From the NCBI GenBank assembly GCA_964016875.1, contig OZ024724.1, forward strand, positions 54,376,438 to 54,440,437: 64,000 nt of DNA, in the 5' to 3' direction. The stretch comes from Fallopia convolvulus (Eukaryota; Streptophyta; Magnoliopsida; Caryophyllales; Polygonaceae). The notes under the pieces are model-generated. The model did no database searches, had not been told where the DNA came from, and worked only from the letters and a program-made list of their open reading frames with translations. This document shows positions 10,862 through 23,172 of the stretch, piece after piece; within the stretch, counting starts at the first letter, position 1, and each line of letters begins with the position of its first letter. A program made the translations under genes and the position numbers.

Positions 10862-13152
10862 ATGAAGGGACAAGGTAATATGGGTTTCTCCCAAGAGGAA
10901 TTTGATCGTTTGGCGGCGCATGGAAGGGCTCAAATGGAAGATCAACCCGGTAAGTAATTTTTTTATTTCGTTTATAATATAAATAATTTGTTATTTCGTT
11001 TATAATATAAATAATTTGTCATTTCATTTATAATATAAATAATTTTATTTTTTAGGTTTCGTCCCATCTCAAGCAAGTGTTACACAAGAGGCGGGAAGCT
11101 CCTCGACTACGAAAAAAGATACGACCTCTATTGCTTGGAAATACTTCGACAAAGTCGACGATACAAACAACCCCGACAATTTTATTACTACGTGCCTAAT
11201 TTGCAAGGCGAGGGGGTTAGAACGGGTCACTCTTACAAATTCACCAAGAATAGCGGAACGGCAACGTTGAAAAGGCACTTGAACAGGCTACATCCCGAAG
11301 TGATGGTCCCACAAGGTCAAGGTGGTTCAAGCGGCAGAATTCAAACCCAAATAGGCGGGTTTGCCTCTTCTCAAGCCGGAGGTAACTTATTTTGTTACAA
11401 TAGAGATAAAATGATTGATGGCATGGCTGAATATATTACAAAATCTGAAAAACCATTCTCTTTTGGAGAAGACTATGACTTTCAAAAATTTGCTAAATTA
11501 TATTTGCAACCGGCTTATCAACAAGTTGGTCGTAAGACCTTAAAACGTAGATGCGTGCAACAATATGAAAGGGCTAAATCTAAATTGGTACAATTTTTTG
11601 AGAAATATGATGGTCGCAGTGTATTACAAGTGATATTTGGAGTTCTAAAGTAGGCGATTCATATATCTCTGTCAGTGCCCACTGGAATGATGATAATTGG
11701 ATGTTGCAAAAACGTGTCATTGGTTTTGAACCTATGTTTGAAAGTCACACCGGAGCTAATATATATGATCATATTGTTAGAATTCTTAAGGAATTTAATT
11801 TGTTTGCAAAAGTGTTTTCACTTTCCTTCGATAATGCCTCTGCTAATACTAGATGTATTGATTTATTTAAAAGACATGTACCTCTTTTGTTAAATGGAGA
11901 TCTTTGTCATATTAGATGTGCTGCGCATATTGTTAACTTATCTATTCAAGAAGCATGCAAAGATCTTCATGATTTGATTGGACCGATTAGAGAGTGCATT
12001 AGATGGCTTAGGTTCACCGGTACCGCAAAACGTCGCTATAAGATCTTGTGTCAAGAACAAGGATTATTTCCTAGGAAATGGAGTATGGATACACCAACTC
12101 GTTGGAACTCCACTTTTGATATGTTACAACCTGCTTGTACTTATAAAAATGTTATAACCACTTTGTATGCTGAGCAGTATAGAGGTCCGAATGGTACTCC
12201 TGGATTTATTTCCGAGGAGCAATGGGGGATCGCGACACAAATATGTGAGCTTCTAAAAACTCTTAAGGATGCAACACTGATTTTTTCACAAGTTTATACG
12301 CCTAACGTCCATTTAGTTATTTTTCAATGTTGCAATATTACATATGCCATGCAAGAAATGCAAGTAAAGCAACCATCATTAGGTAGCATAATTGAAAACA
12401 TGCGAACAAAATGGTTATCTTATTTTAACAAGTTTCCTGTTATATATTGTTTTGCTGCATTATTAGATCCTACTGTGAAGAAGCAAGGTTTAGAAAATAT
12501 GTTAGATTTTTATTATGACACTTTGGGCCTTTCAAAAAATGATTATAATTGGTATGCTGATATTGATTTCGCCATTGCAACATTAATTAAGTTATATGAT
12601 AAATATGCAGAAAAACTAAATATTCCACCTACATCTACTAATCGACCCTCTTCATCTTCTACTTCTACTACTAGCAAAATTGCATCTTTAATTTTCAAAA
12701 AACCCCGAACATCTCCTAGTTCTGGTTCTATTGCACTTACAAGATCTATTATTATGGATTTCTTGACCACTGAACATCAATTCCCCGACGGATGTGATGT
12801 TCTTCAGTGGTGGAGAAACCATTGCGACCAATATCCTGTACTTGCTAACATAGCTTGGGATGTATTAGCTATACCTGCGTCTACCATTGCGTCCGAGTCT
12901 ATTTTTAGCGCAGGTCGAAGAGTAATTTCGGAAAAAAGATGCCGACTTGATCCACAAACCGTCAAGACATTGATATGCAAGAAGGATTGGGATCGTGCCG
13001 AGGAAAGGACGCAAGAAGAGTACGAAATGCGTGCAATAAAATTCGAGACCGAGGACGATGTCGAAGGGATGACCACTGACAACTCTTCTAACGCCGGAAG
13101 TGGTGGGAATGATGCAATTGACGAAGAAACCCCCGAAGACTTTGACGAATGA
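10862..13152 (+). pseudogene. hAT transposase, BED zinc finger plus dimerisation domain, frameshifted
   Basis: A short first exon begins at ATG 10862 (MKGQGNMGFSQEEFDRLAAHG) and runs to about 10950. The acceptor TTTTTTAG is near 11055. The next exon contains a BED-type zinc finger: the CLIC pair near 11195 is in one frame, and the GHSYKFTKNSG..LKRHLNRLH part is in another. A frame change therefore falls in the G-rich run near 11205-11230. A second frame change lies near 11605-11625, after FEKYDG and before SDIWSSKVGDSY. From there to 13152 the frame is open. That stretch includes the DNASANT region, WSMDTPTRWNST and the C-terminal hAT dimerisation domain (LQWWRNH, YPVLANIAWDVLAIP, ESIFSAGRRVI). 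The full length matches plant Ac/ZBED-like transposases. Confidence 0.85.
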
Positions 13153-13538
13153 GCAACAACAACAAGGTAAGTTAAGGTAAGTAAAGAACTACGTGGGCTT
13201 TGATTCTTTCGAGATACGTAGGCATCTTAATTATTCTAATTTTGATAATTATTTATCAAAGTTTTAATAATTTCGAACAAGCCCGCCCTCTTATTCCCTT
13301 TTTTTTTGTTTTTTAGCACATTATGTACAATTTAATAGATTCGTTTAATTGATACATTTTAAAATACTCCGCCTCTGTTCTATCTTTTTTTTAAAAAAAT
13401 TATACTTTCATAAGTTAGAAGAGGCAAGGGCATGTCGGTATTAATGTCTTCTAATTTGATCATTTAACTAAGCTAGTTTTGATTCAATCAAAGGACCACA
13501 AAAGGCACAAATACGTAAAAATCTACCACAAATACAAC

Positions 13539-13800
13539 CCGGCCCGCCTGGCCCAACTCGGCCCGCCAGCCCACATGTATCCGGCCCGCCCCGCCCCAGC
13601 CCCGCCCGGCCCTCCCCCGGCCCGGCCGGCCGCAGCCCGGCCCGGCCCTCCCCCAGCCCGCCCCAACCCGTGTGGGCCACAAACTTTGGGCCCGGCCCAG
13701 CCCGCAACCCGGCTCGTTCCCAACCCGGATACCCCCTGTGCGGGCCCGGTTTCATTTTTCTCAGCCCGGCCCGGGCCCGGCCCAACCCGGCCCGTGTCCA
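13539..13800. repeat. Right subterminal GGCCCG-rich array of the hAT element
   Basis: About 260 bp with more than 20 matches to GGCCCGSCC-type motifs, mirroring the left subterminal block. It produces long meaningless Pro/Ala/Gly-rich open frames on both strands. Confidence 0.75.
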
Positions 13801-13854
13801 TGTCTACACGTACGTAACATCACAAAACGCAATCGGCTGGAGCTGTTATAACCT

Positions 13855-14260
13855 TGGGGTATATTTGTGGAATTTTGTGTTGAGTAATGTGTTTAGGTTA
13901 TTTTGGTTACATTAATTTTGTTACATAAATTTGTGTATGTTGATTTTGTTACATAAATTCATATAGTAATTCAAAAAAATCATGTAGAGTAATTCATGTA
14001 CATTAATTTTGTGACATTAATTATGTTACATAAATTCGTGTAGATTAATTTTGTTACACGAATTTTATGTAAGGTAATTTTATGTAGTACATAGTATAAT
14101 TTTGTGTAAATTAATTCATATGGGTTAATCTTATTACATTAATTTTGTTATGAGTAATTTATGTAGAGTAATTTTATGTAATCTAATTTTTTATAATTTT
14201 GTGTAAACCTATTCATATAGGTTAATTTTATTATATTAATATATCAAGCCATGCATCAAT
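13855..14260. repeat. AT-rich degenerate minisatellite
   Basis: Imperfect repeats, each combining 'ttaattttgttacataaatt' with 'catgtagagtaatt', vary in length from about 30 to 50 bp. No coding capacity and no clear boundaries. Confidence 0.6.
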
Positions 14261-15119
14261 ATTATACTTAGTAGATTTAATCATATATAAACTTACTCTT
14301 ATCAAAATTAAAAACATACAGTATAACTATTTAAATAACCAATTCAAAAAATGTCTTAAGAGGAATTGTAGGGATTATGAATAACAAATAAAGAAGTAAA
14401 TATGAAATCAATCTAAAAAAAATTTCAATCTGGTAAACCCACCCACTTATCGAAAAATTTGGTGGTGGAAAAAAGCCTCCTCCTACAATTTCCGCAATCT
14501 AGGCATAAATTAGTTTTTTTTTCTTTTTTTTTTATTTGTTAAATCAAGAGTGTATTGGTATTTACAAATATAAAGATATATTTTTGGAAGAGAGATTAGA
14601 AGGGGGTATATTGTTGGAATAAGTTATTGAAAAAGAGATTGTTTTGGTATTCTTCTCAATTAATTGATACTCCTTATTGTTTAGGTGACAACTCCGTGCG
14701 GGGCTCATTAATACGTTAGTGTTGGAAAGTCGTTGGATTTAGTGAAGTCGTCGACCTTAAACTGCACTGAAAATAAATTTGTAGATCTTGATTTTTATAG
14801 TGAAACACTTAGTTATTTAATTTAATTAATTAAGTGAAAATTAATTCGTTCCAAGTTTTAGTTCGGTCGAATTGTTAGCAGTAAAAACAATTCGATCGAT
14901 AGTTGGCTCCTACACTTTCTTTGTAGATCGACACTCATTTATTTTACGACTCTATGAAAAATCCCACACTTATATTTTAAAACAAAGCTAAAGCGCCTCT
15001 AAAACCCTCTCTTCTCAAATGGAGTAAGAACACTCAAAAAAACTCTCTCAAATTATACAATGTATGATCATTCTTTTTTCTCTCGGAATAATAAGATCAA
15101 TCCACACGTCGTTCTAACA
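14261..15119. other. AT-rich intergenic DNA, nothing recognised
   Basis: No domain-bearing frame, structured RNA or terminal repeat was recognised in this stretch. Confidence 0.4.
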
Positions 15120-15121
15120 TA

Positions 15122-15281
15122 CTCCATTCGTTAAGGTAAACTTATCGTTTTAAAGTTTGTCTTAAAAACTAAGAAAATCGTTTGATTTAATTTAAATATT
15201 ATCAATCTTGTAAAGCTCTTTTACCTAATTTTTAACAAGAAAATCAAGCTACAATAACAAGTTTACCTTTAACGGAGGAAG
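15122..15281. mobile_element. Stowaway-type MITE (Tc1/mariner)
   Basis: 160 bp flanked by TA dinucleotides (15120-15121, 15282-15283). The ends are long inverted repeats: left CTCCATTCGTTAAGGTAAAC, right read backwards CTTCCTCCGTTAAAGGTAAAC. The CTCC-CCG start and TA target are typical of Stowaway elements. Confidence 0.85.
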
Positions 15282-15283
15282 TA

Positions 15284-16632
15284 ATAATTAACCTCAATTT
15301 ATATAGACTAGCACTCTAGGATTTACAAATATTTATTTCTTCTTATTCAGTTAAGAAAGATAATATAAATCTTTCTAAAGATCAAATATCTTGATAAAAT
15401 AATTTAAATCAGTGGAGTTTAAGGAAGATTCATGTCTGATGACAGACTCCTTTATTTTATTTTATTTTATCAAGAGACAGACTCCTTTATGTTTGTATAA
15501 ATCTTTGAAAGCACAATATAAAAACAGACAAATGTTTTGGGCAGAATAAACACGTAACGCGTTACCTACTAAAATGAGGCAAACTTAACCAATAATAAGT
15601 CTTAACACGTTAAACCCTCAGAACAAGATGGACTAGAAATAAGAATATGAAAGCAAGTTGTAGATTATAAAAGTATGGAATAGCTTAATCGTATTTGAAA
15701 TGGTAACGAAACTATAACACAACCTTGATGAATTGCTCAAAGAGCTATAACTTGAATTGCGATCTTAGTGATAAAAGATGAATGACAAAAAGAACGAGAT
15801 TAGACGATGATGAGTGTATATTTTTTTGTGTCCCCTCCCTTCGTCATCCAAGGTGCTTTTATAATCGTCCCTTATATCTTGACCGTTGTGAGTTTAATGG
15901 CTCGTCCTCAAATCCCGCAAATGTCACCCCTTGTTGTTAATGATTTAGCCGTTATCGAAAATTCTGCCATTGACCGTTGCCTTGATGTAAATGGGTACTC
16001 GTAACTTATGAGCCTTTGCTAGCTCTTGATCTCCGAATTTGGGCTCGTTTCCGAAAAGCCCAACAACAAATATTCCTCACAATTATTTTTAAAAAACCCA
16101 CTAAAATGAATACTCACATTCGGAGTAGCATCTAATTTTGGACTTCTTCATTTGTTCACCCCAATTAAATAATTTCTTCTAACATCATCATAACAAGATC
16201 ATAAATAATCAATGCATAAATGTACTCTGTACTCGCTATTTCTTTTTGTGCTGCATACTGCTCATTAATAAAGCACGCGATTCTCCCTTATTTGTTACGT
16301 TATTTTTGTGGAAAACTTGCAAAAACAATTGTTCTCAACCAACCCAGAAGTGATGTGAGAATGAATGGGTCAAGTCCACCGAATGGCACGTCAAACGCAT
16401 TGAAATATTGAATGGCGAACCGTGAACGCGTAATTTGACAAGGAAAAGGGAAAACGCAGTATTTACGTGTATGCCCCAATTAAAATGAGTGCACATAAAC
16501 CTTTTATTGATGATTTATGTGAGTATACGGTAACTCGAAATCAAGCCTTAAGACTTCCCCGATAACTTTGATTCATTCCTGTTTCGAACTACAATGATCT
16601 TTAATTAACTTAAGACTCGTCGATGCATTCTC
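15284..16632. other. Intergenic, no gene recognised
   Basis: A short open frame at 15807-16004 lacks recognisable domains. The sequence around 15640-16080 has the look of an LTR or other element fragment, but no partner repeat was found in the window. Confidence 0.35.
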
Positions 16633-16960
16633 TGTTAGGAAATTCGAACCTAATGCAAAGAACAATAGCCTCACAAACTCTCAGGAGAAATCGAAACAAA
16701 CAATAAAGGAAGACATAAGAGATTTGTTGACCCAGTTCGTAAGAAATGATTACGTTTGGGGGCACTATCAAGCCATAGATTTTTCTCTCAATATTGCAGA
16801 TACAATTACAATAACCAATGTTAGGTTTAAATAGAAGACAAGATGTCATAGGATTAACCCTAGAGAACATGTGCAAATTGGGCCCAAAAAAGAAAAACCC
16901 TAAAAAAGCTTATTTCTCCGGTTTAGCCTAAACATGAATCTGGCTCCAAAAAACCTAACA
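16633..16960 (-). repeat. Copia 3' LTR
   Basis: Bounded by TGTTAGG...CCTAACA, with TG/CA dinucleotides inside a 7-bp inverted repeat. It lies directly beside the purine-rich sequence AGGTGGGAGAT on the element's sense strand, which serves as polypurine tract. Confidence 0.8.
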
Positions 16961-17182
16961 ATCTCCCACCTGGAGACAGATTCCAATTGTAACTGTCTTC
17001 ATCAACATAATCCCATCTGGTAGAGGTAGTGTCGGGCCTTCAACTTAAGTACTAAGGCCAGCTGAAGCCATGCATAGCTTCAGCTTCTCTAAGGTCACAA
17101 CCTTAGTCAACATGTCAGCAGGATTCTCACTCCCTGAAATCTTCACCAGTTGCAATGTCTTTTTCTCTAGAAGATGTCTTAT

Positions 17183-18473
17183 CTAGTGATACTTCACCTC
17201 AATGTGCTTGGTCCTTGAATGAAATGCCAGATTTTTAGCCAAGTGAATGACACTCTGACTGTCACTATAGAGAATGCTATCACCTTGCACTTTTCCCAAC
17301 TCACCCAAGAAATTCTGCAACCATACCATCTCCTTGCTTGCCTCAGTCACAACAATACATTCAACTTCTGTGGTAGACAAAGCAACAACTTTATGTAACT
17401 TTGGAGCCCAAGAGACTGCAGTACCTCCCAAAGTGAACACATATCCTGTTGTACGTACTCCTTCTCTTATCAAGGTCACTAGAAGCAAAATCAGCATCAA
17501 CAAATTCTGCCAACACAACCTTCTTGCCTTGGAAACACAAGGCCTTATCAGTAGTACTCCTCAAATATCTCATAATCCATTTCACTGCCTCCCAATGCTT
17601 TCTTCCCAGATTATCCATGAAACGACTTACTACTCCCATTGCATGTGCAATGTCCGGTCTAGTGCAGACCATTGCATACATCAGGCTCCCAATTGCAGAA
17701 GCATATGGTGTCTTTTGCATTTGGGCACGTTCATTTTGACACTTAGGGTTGTCCTTGTTAGACAACCTAAACTGACTGCCTAATGCAACATTGACAGGTT
17801 TTGCATCCTTCATGTTGAACCTTTTCAAGACATTCTTGATATACTCAGCCAGAGATAGATACTTTCCTGCCACCTTGTCTCTTTCTATTCTCATACCCAA
17901 AATCTGCTTAGCATCTCCCAAGTCTTTCATGACAAACCTCTTGGACAATTGCTCTTTCATCTTACTCACTTCTTGAACACTTGTTCCAGCTATTAACATG
18001 TCATCAACATATAGCAACAAGATGATATAGCCATTTTCAATCTTCTTGAAGTAGCAGCAGTGATGAGCCTCAATTCTTACAAACTTGATATCTTGCATGA
18101 AAGAATCAAATTGCTTGCACCACTGTCTGGGAGCCTGTTTCAAGCCATACAAGCTCTTCTTTAATCTACACACGAGCTGCTCATTACCCTTAGACAAGTA
18201 TCCATCTGGTTGCACCATATAGATGTCCTCATCAAGGTCACCATGCAGAAAAATTGTCTTTACATCCATCTGTTGTAACTCCTAATTTTCTGCAGCCACC
18301 ATACTCAACACAAGTCGAATGGTAGTCATCTTCACAACAGGAGTAAACACATCGATGTAGTCTATGCCATACTTCTGTTGAAACCCCTTTACAACCAGCC
18401 TTGCCTTGTAACGCTTGCTTCCATCAGGAAGACTTTCCTTTTTATAGATGAACTCAGACCAGTATGATTCCAC
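17183..18473 (-). pseudogene. Ty1/copia reverse transcriptase and RNase H, broken
   Basis: The minus-strand translation shows KARLVVKGFQQKYGIDY and PVVKMTTIRLVL (18473-18282). A stop follows, then MDVKTIFLHGDLDEDIYM, KSLYGLKQAPRQW, the reverse transcriptase core YVDDMLIAG, and GSLMYAMVCTRPDIA. A frame change falls near 17480-17500 within the ADFA..DLDKRRST segment. The RNase H part continues in a second frame: TTGYVFTLGG, SWAPKLHKVVALSTTE and SDSQSVIHLAKN. At least one stop and one frameshift make this copy inactive. Confidence 0.9.
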
Positions 18474-18527
18474 CGATTCCCATAGTAACTTAACCTAATT
18501 TACCAGAAAACTAAACTAAATTACATG

Positions 18528-19192
18528 CAAGCACGGATCTAGGAGTGGGCTACGGTGTGCTGTAGCCCACCCCAAATATTAAGAAAATATATACAATTCT
18601 AGTATTATATGAATAGTGTGTTCAATTTATCTCAATGGCACAGGAGTAGGTGCATACTTTTAATGGGGTTGTGTGTGCTGGGTTTGATCCCCTTGTAGCT
18701 TTTATTTCTTTTCAAACTTTCTAAAGAAGCAAAGAGCACTGGAGACTGGAGTACATGCATATTTCTTTTGTTTATTTTTTTCTTGTTCTTTTCTTCTTTC
18801 TTTTTTATTCTAATCAATTAGTTATTAAAATTCTCTCTTCTTTACAATACAAGAAAGATGACTAATTTGTTTTTTGTTATATATTTTTTACTCTTATTAG
18901 TGTTTATATACTTGTTTTATTTTCAATATTATTGAAACTTTTTCAATTTATTCAAATTTTTTTATTGATGTTGTTGGTTATAAAGAGTTTATATATATAT
19001 ATAATAAAACTCTTTCAATGACATTTTATTTATCATTTATTAAAATTGTACAAATTATAGTTTGAAAACTATTAAAAGGGTTAAATAGGTATTTAAATCT
19101 TTAATCCTAGTTTCTTCCCTTCCTACCGACATTGTTTTATTTTATAAGGTAAATTCAACCTACCCAGGTTTTCTTTCCTGGTTCCGTCCCTG
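18528..19192. mobile_element. Non-autonomous hAT (Tip100-like) element, copy 2
   Basis: 665 bp bounded by exact 8-bp direct repeats attacatg (18520-18527 and 19193-19200). The left end CAAGCACGGATCTAGGAG and the right end, read backwards CAGGGACGGAACCAGG, match copy 1 at 4179-4665. The internal hairpin GGGCTACGGTGTGCTGTAGCCC is also shared. No transposase. A tRNA-like A/B box pair lies at about 18630-18700. Confidence 0.9.
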
Positions 19193-19317
19193 ATTACATG
19201 GTAAATCGACTACATACTTTAACTAACGTAATCTTATACTTTCTTTATGCTAAAGATAAGATTAATATTCATTTCCCTTTTTGAACTTATTATTGCTTTA
19301 ACCAATGTAATCTTATA

Positions 19318-19560
19318 CCCCATCCGCTTTACAATACTTGTTTTTCTAGCAATTTGCACATTATTTAAGAAAGACAACAAAAATAATAATATACCCTCAA
19401 TTATTATCTTAATTTTTTACTTAATTGAAAATCACAACTAATAGCCTATTATTAATTACAACGGTAAATATGTAAAGTAGAGACCAAAATAGCTAAAAAG
19501 ACATGTATTGTGAAACAAAAGATTGTGGCTAAAAAGACATGTATTGTGAAACGGAGGGAG
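19318..19560. mobile_element. Stowaway-type MITE
   Basis: 243 bp flanked by TA at both sides. The left end CCCCATCCGCTTTACAATAC pairs with the right end, which reads CTCCCTCCGTTTCACAATAC from the other strand. The last 40 bp are duplicated internally ('gtggctaaaaagacatgtattgtgaaac' type block twice). Confidence 0.8.
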
Positions 19561-19689
19561 TATTTTCTTCATGCCAACTAGCTTCTATAAAAAGTATTGG
19601 TATATCATTGGTCAAGATTTCATTAAAGAAGTCAAAAACTTCTTCCATCCAGGAAAAATATTGATGTAACTTTTTTTTTTGGTTGAAAA

Positions 19690-21980
19690 ATATTGATGCA
19701 ACTTAATCATTCATTAATCACCCTACTACCAAAACGCCAGAACCCAAACTCAAACTCAACCAACCACTATAGACTTATAAGTATGTGCAACACAATTTAT
19801 AAAATCATAACTACAAGACTCAAAAAAGCCATGTAAAAACTCATCCACCCCCTCTAAAGTACGCTTTTGTAAATAAAAGAAGCACCCACAATAATACCCT
19901 CGTTGAACATGAAAATTTTCACTCTTTATGATACAAAAAAGGAAAAGAAGGATGGATTGCCATTATACTTGACTTGGAAAAAGCATATGACCAAATATGT
20001 TGGGAATTTCTTTTCCATACTCTTAATAAGTTCGATTTTAACAGCAAATTTATTAACTGGATTCGTGAATGCATCGAAACAGTGTCATTCTCAATTTTGG
20101 TTAATAATGGTCCGACTGAAAAATTTGTCCCTAAGAGAGGCATGCGTCAAGGCGATCCCCTACCCCCTACTTATTTATCCTCGCAACAAAAGTTCATGCA
20201 AGGCAACTGCATGCTCACTACAACGAACCTAAAAGTGGAATTGGAATTCAGATTTCCAAGGGAGGGACCAAAATCCCCATCTTGGCTTTTGTTGATGATA
20301 TCATTATCTTTGCAAAAGCAAATAACTAAACCCGCCAAAAAAGTCAAAAACATAATAGAAGATTATTTCCAAATCTCTAGGCAGAAAGTTGATTTTCATA
20401 AATCTACATTCAGGGTAACAAAGAACACAAACAACAACACAAAAACACAACTCAAAGAAATCCTCCACATCACTAACACAAATGCCTTAGACAAATATCT
20501 AGTGCCCAATTATAAATGGGTACGGTGGATCACGAAAAATACATTTAAACCATTAACTCACCTTACAAGGGATAAATTTTCTAAGTAGAAAGCAAATGCG
20601 CTATGTCAAGAAGGATGGAAAACCCCTTATCGAAGCAAAACTATCGGCACAACCAAACTATCTCATACAATCGGTCTTACCACCTAAAACCACACTCAAA
20701 GAACTAGACCAAATTAACAAAGACTTCTTCTAGAACAAGAGTAAGTGAGCAACAACTACAAACCTCTTATTAGTTGGTACTCCATTTACAGACCCCCAAA
20801 CCAAGGGGGGCTAGGAATAGAAAAAGCCGAGGAAATGAATCAATCACTCTAAGTGAAAATCCTATGGAAGATACTAACGGAACCTAAGAACATTTGGGTC
20901 AAAACTATAGTAGAAAAATACCTAAAAAAGGAAGACCTCTTTAACTACAACAAAAAGAAAAATATCTCTTGACAATGGTCCAACCTTATGAGCATACGTA
21001 AGCTTTTTCTTTCCAGGCTCATTTAGCAAGTGGGAGACAGACAAATAATTTAGTTTGGCAAAGATAAGTGGACTAACCTCGGGTCTTAAAACCTAAGACT
21101 AATATCCAACACAATATTAACTGTGATGAGTGTGTTGGTAACTATCTTTGTGAGGACAATTCTTGGAACATCCCTAAACTTAAACAAGTTCTTGATCTTG
21201 AGACAATCATCTACATCACTCACACCATTACACCACTTAACATAATACTTGATAGGTTGCATTGGAAACTGAGCAAAATGGTTGGTACTCAGCACACTCC
21301 ACCATGTAGTGGATCCATGAAAACAAATGGGAACCTCCAATTAATTTGGAGTGGATCGATCGAAAAGCTAAATACCCCCAACAAAAAAATAAAATAAAAA
21401 TTTTCATGTGGAAAACAACTCGGACTCCCCACTAAAAATAGACATGTAGCGAATCATATCGTTTTCCCACAGGGTTGTATGGATTTAATAATACGAATAA
21501 AGATACTGCTCACATCTTACTAAAGTGCCCCTACTCAAAGGAAACCATAAATTTAATAAACCCAAAGTTATCACAAATTATTAGCCAAATCGACCCATAC
21601 AGTAAAAAAACCACACTAATTCATGGAGGATATTTGCTCACTACTATCCAAAACAGTGCTTGAAACCATCTCTTTTGCCTGGTGGTGCATCTGGTACTCT
21701 AGAAACAAGAAAATGTTTGATAACATAATTGAGTTTATCCGCTAACAATCTCTTGAATGGTTGGATGCAAGCACTGTTGAATATTGTCCTCACCATGGAC
21801 ACTCAAAAATAGTAAGGAAAATATCAACAACCAATTGAGTGGGTCAAACAAGAACAAAATCTTATCAAACTCAATTTTGATGGTGTAGTTAGTTCGGATG
21901 GTGTTTCCATGGTCAATTTTGTCCTGCTTGATCGCTCGGGCTCGCCACTTCATTTTGACGATGGACTAATTGATCGATAG
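19690..21980 (+). pseudogene. LINE (L1-type) reverse transcriptase, 5' part of interrupted copy
   Basis: Plus-strand translated pieces follow LINE order. First is an INHSLITLLPK..NP-like start of the reverse transcriptase. Then come LEKAYDQICWEFL, FINWIRECIETVSFSILVNN and RGMRQGDPL. A degenerate region follows, with VDDIII-like coding in another frame near 20295. A zinc-binding DTAHILLKCPYS segment is near 21490. The beginning of an RNase H domain (IKLNFDGVVSSDGVSM, FVLLDRSGSPL) ends at 21980. Frame breaks are numerous. The RNase H resumes at 34815 beyond the inserted retrotransposon E1. Confidence 0.75.
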
Positions 21981-22751
21981 TGATGAAATCCGAAAGAACG
22001 GCTACGCTACAAGACAAGAAATAAGATTATTATATTTGAGTGCAAACACTTGCTCCTTTATTTATGATTTTCTCCCAAATAACGAGGTTACAAACCTACG
22101 AGGTTGATGAACAACTTTAAGAATTACACCTAGACCTCCTACGAGGTTCCGAGATCAAACCTAAATGTTGCGAGGTTGACTCTAGGGCGAGGTAGATTTG
22201 GGTACGTGGTGTAGAGAGATTTGTGAGATTTTGTAGCGAGGTCTTTAGTGTAGGCGAGGTCTTTGTATGAATTGGAGTCTTTTTGTGGATTTCTCTTATT
22301 TGTAACGAGGTCTTTTGACGGTATTCCTATCACGTCGATCTTTAACAAACAAGAGAGTTCTTGAGTTCAAGTGGTTTTTCGACCCCCTCTTCCTACGAGG
22401 TCCTTCTCTATTTATAGAGAATTGGGGGGGCTGAGTTTAGGCCAATGTCCGATGTGGGATACTTGAAATAAGGGTTTTTGATTGGTCCATGAGTGAGGTC
22501 ACCTATGATTGGTTTGGGAGTGAGGTTGCCGGTGATTGGTTCGGGAGTGAGGTCGCTGGTGATTGGTTCGAGCGGGCGGGCGTATTAGCAGAGTCGGTGA
22601 CGAGGTCGAGACCTCGTCCCGGGATGTTTGAGAGACCTCGCACGCGTCGGGAGTTTTTGTTTTTAGATAACCATGTGGATGTGGGTACCCAACTTGCCTA
22701 TGGGGGTCCTCCTGGGCCCACTTTTTGCTTTTACTGTTTTGGACATCATCA
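21981..22751 (-). repeat. E1 3' LTR
   Basis: 771 bp starting TGATGAAATCC on the window's plus strand and ending GGACATCATCA. It is the 3' LTR because gag-pol reads leftward. The partner LTR is at 34039-34809. Confidence 0.95.
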
Positions 22752-22997
22752 CAACCCCATGGCCTGGGGGCCTCGCCCCGAGGGTCGCAGGGCATAAGTT
22801 TCCTGGATTCGCGAGATGTGGGGTGTTTTTTAGGGGTTATGAAGGTCTCGAGGTTGGGAGGGCGCTTTGCGAGGTGTGAGGCTCTATTCTGCGTGGATAA
22901 AGATCCTTGGTCCTTTTCGCCGTTCTCTGCTTAGTGGGTCGTCCAGGTAAGAGGCCCAAGAAGCCTTTCGGGAGTGGGGGGAGGCTCAGATCTGCTC

Positions 22998-23004
22998 TAT
23001 ATAA
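22998..23004 (+). promoter_or_regulatory. TATA box for the antisense gene of E1
   Basis: CTCTATATAAGGGCG lies just inside the 3' LTR side of the element, on the strand opposite to gag-pol. A pyrimidine-rich probable start region (about 23020-23060) follows. The same box is kept in E2 (54697-54703, other strand), which supports a real promoter. Confidence 0.65.
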
Positions 23005-23172
23005 GGGCGTATCCCACACGCTTCCCTCCCATCTTCTCTCTCCAATATTTTCGCTCCTTCTCTCTCTTTGTCTCTTCGGCTTCTTTTGAGCGGTTTCTCC
23101 AGACGGTTTCCGACGAGCTTTTCGCCGTTCGCTAGTTACGCCACCGCCTCTCATTCGTCAACCCTTAAACAA

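Larger units (their letters stand above)
10211..13806 (+). mobile_element. Complete hAT (Ac-like) transposon
   Basis: The 3,596-bp element is bounded by exact 8-bp direct repeats CACGTACG (10203-10210 and 13807-13814), the hallmark of hAT insertion. The termini are short imperfect inverted repeats, TAGTCATGGACA at the left and TAGACATGGACA read from the right. Both ends carry very GC-rich subterminal arrays of CGGCCCG and GGCCCGG in an AT-rich surrounding. Inside is a transposase gene on the plus strand. The exact target duplication indicates a fairly recent insertion, but the transposase frame is broken twice, so it is probably not autonomous now. Confidence 0.92.
16633..18473 (-). mobile_element. 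5'-truncated Ty1/copia retrotransposon with 3' LTR
   Basis: Read on the minus strand, a pol remnant (18473 down to 17183) is followed by a purine-rich tract near 16961-16975. Then comes a 328-bp LTR (16633-16960) that begins TGTTAGG and ends CCTAACA. The 5' LTR, gag and most of integrase are missing, so no target duplication can be tested. Confidence 0.85.

Noticed and set aside
13468..13817. Pro/Ala/Gly-rich frames on both strands
   Set aside because: They come from the GGCCCG-rich subterminal array of the hAT element.
15640..16080. Possible solo LTR
   Set aside because: LTR-like base pattern but no clear TG/CA ends, target duplication or second copy in the window.
22139..22348. A 69-codon open frame kept in all four LTRs (also 34197, 45264, 55356)
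   Set aside because: It begins with TTG, has no in-frame ATG start, and its conservation follows from LTR similarity. A leader peptide is not supported.
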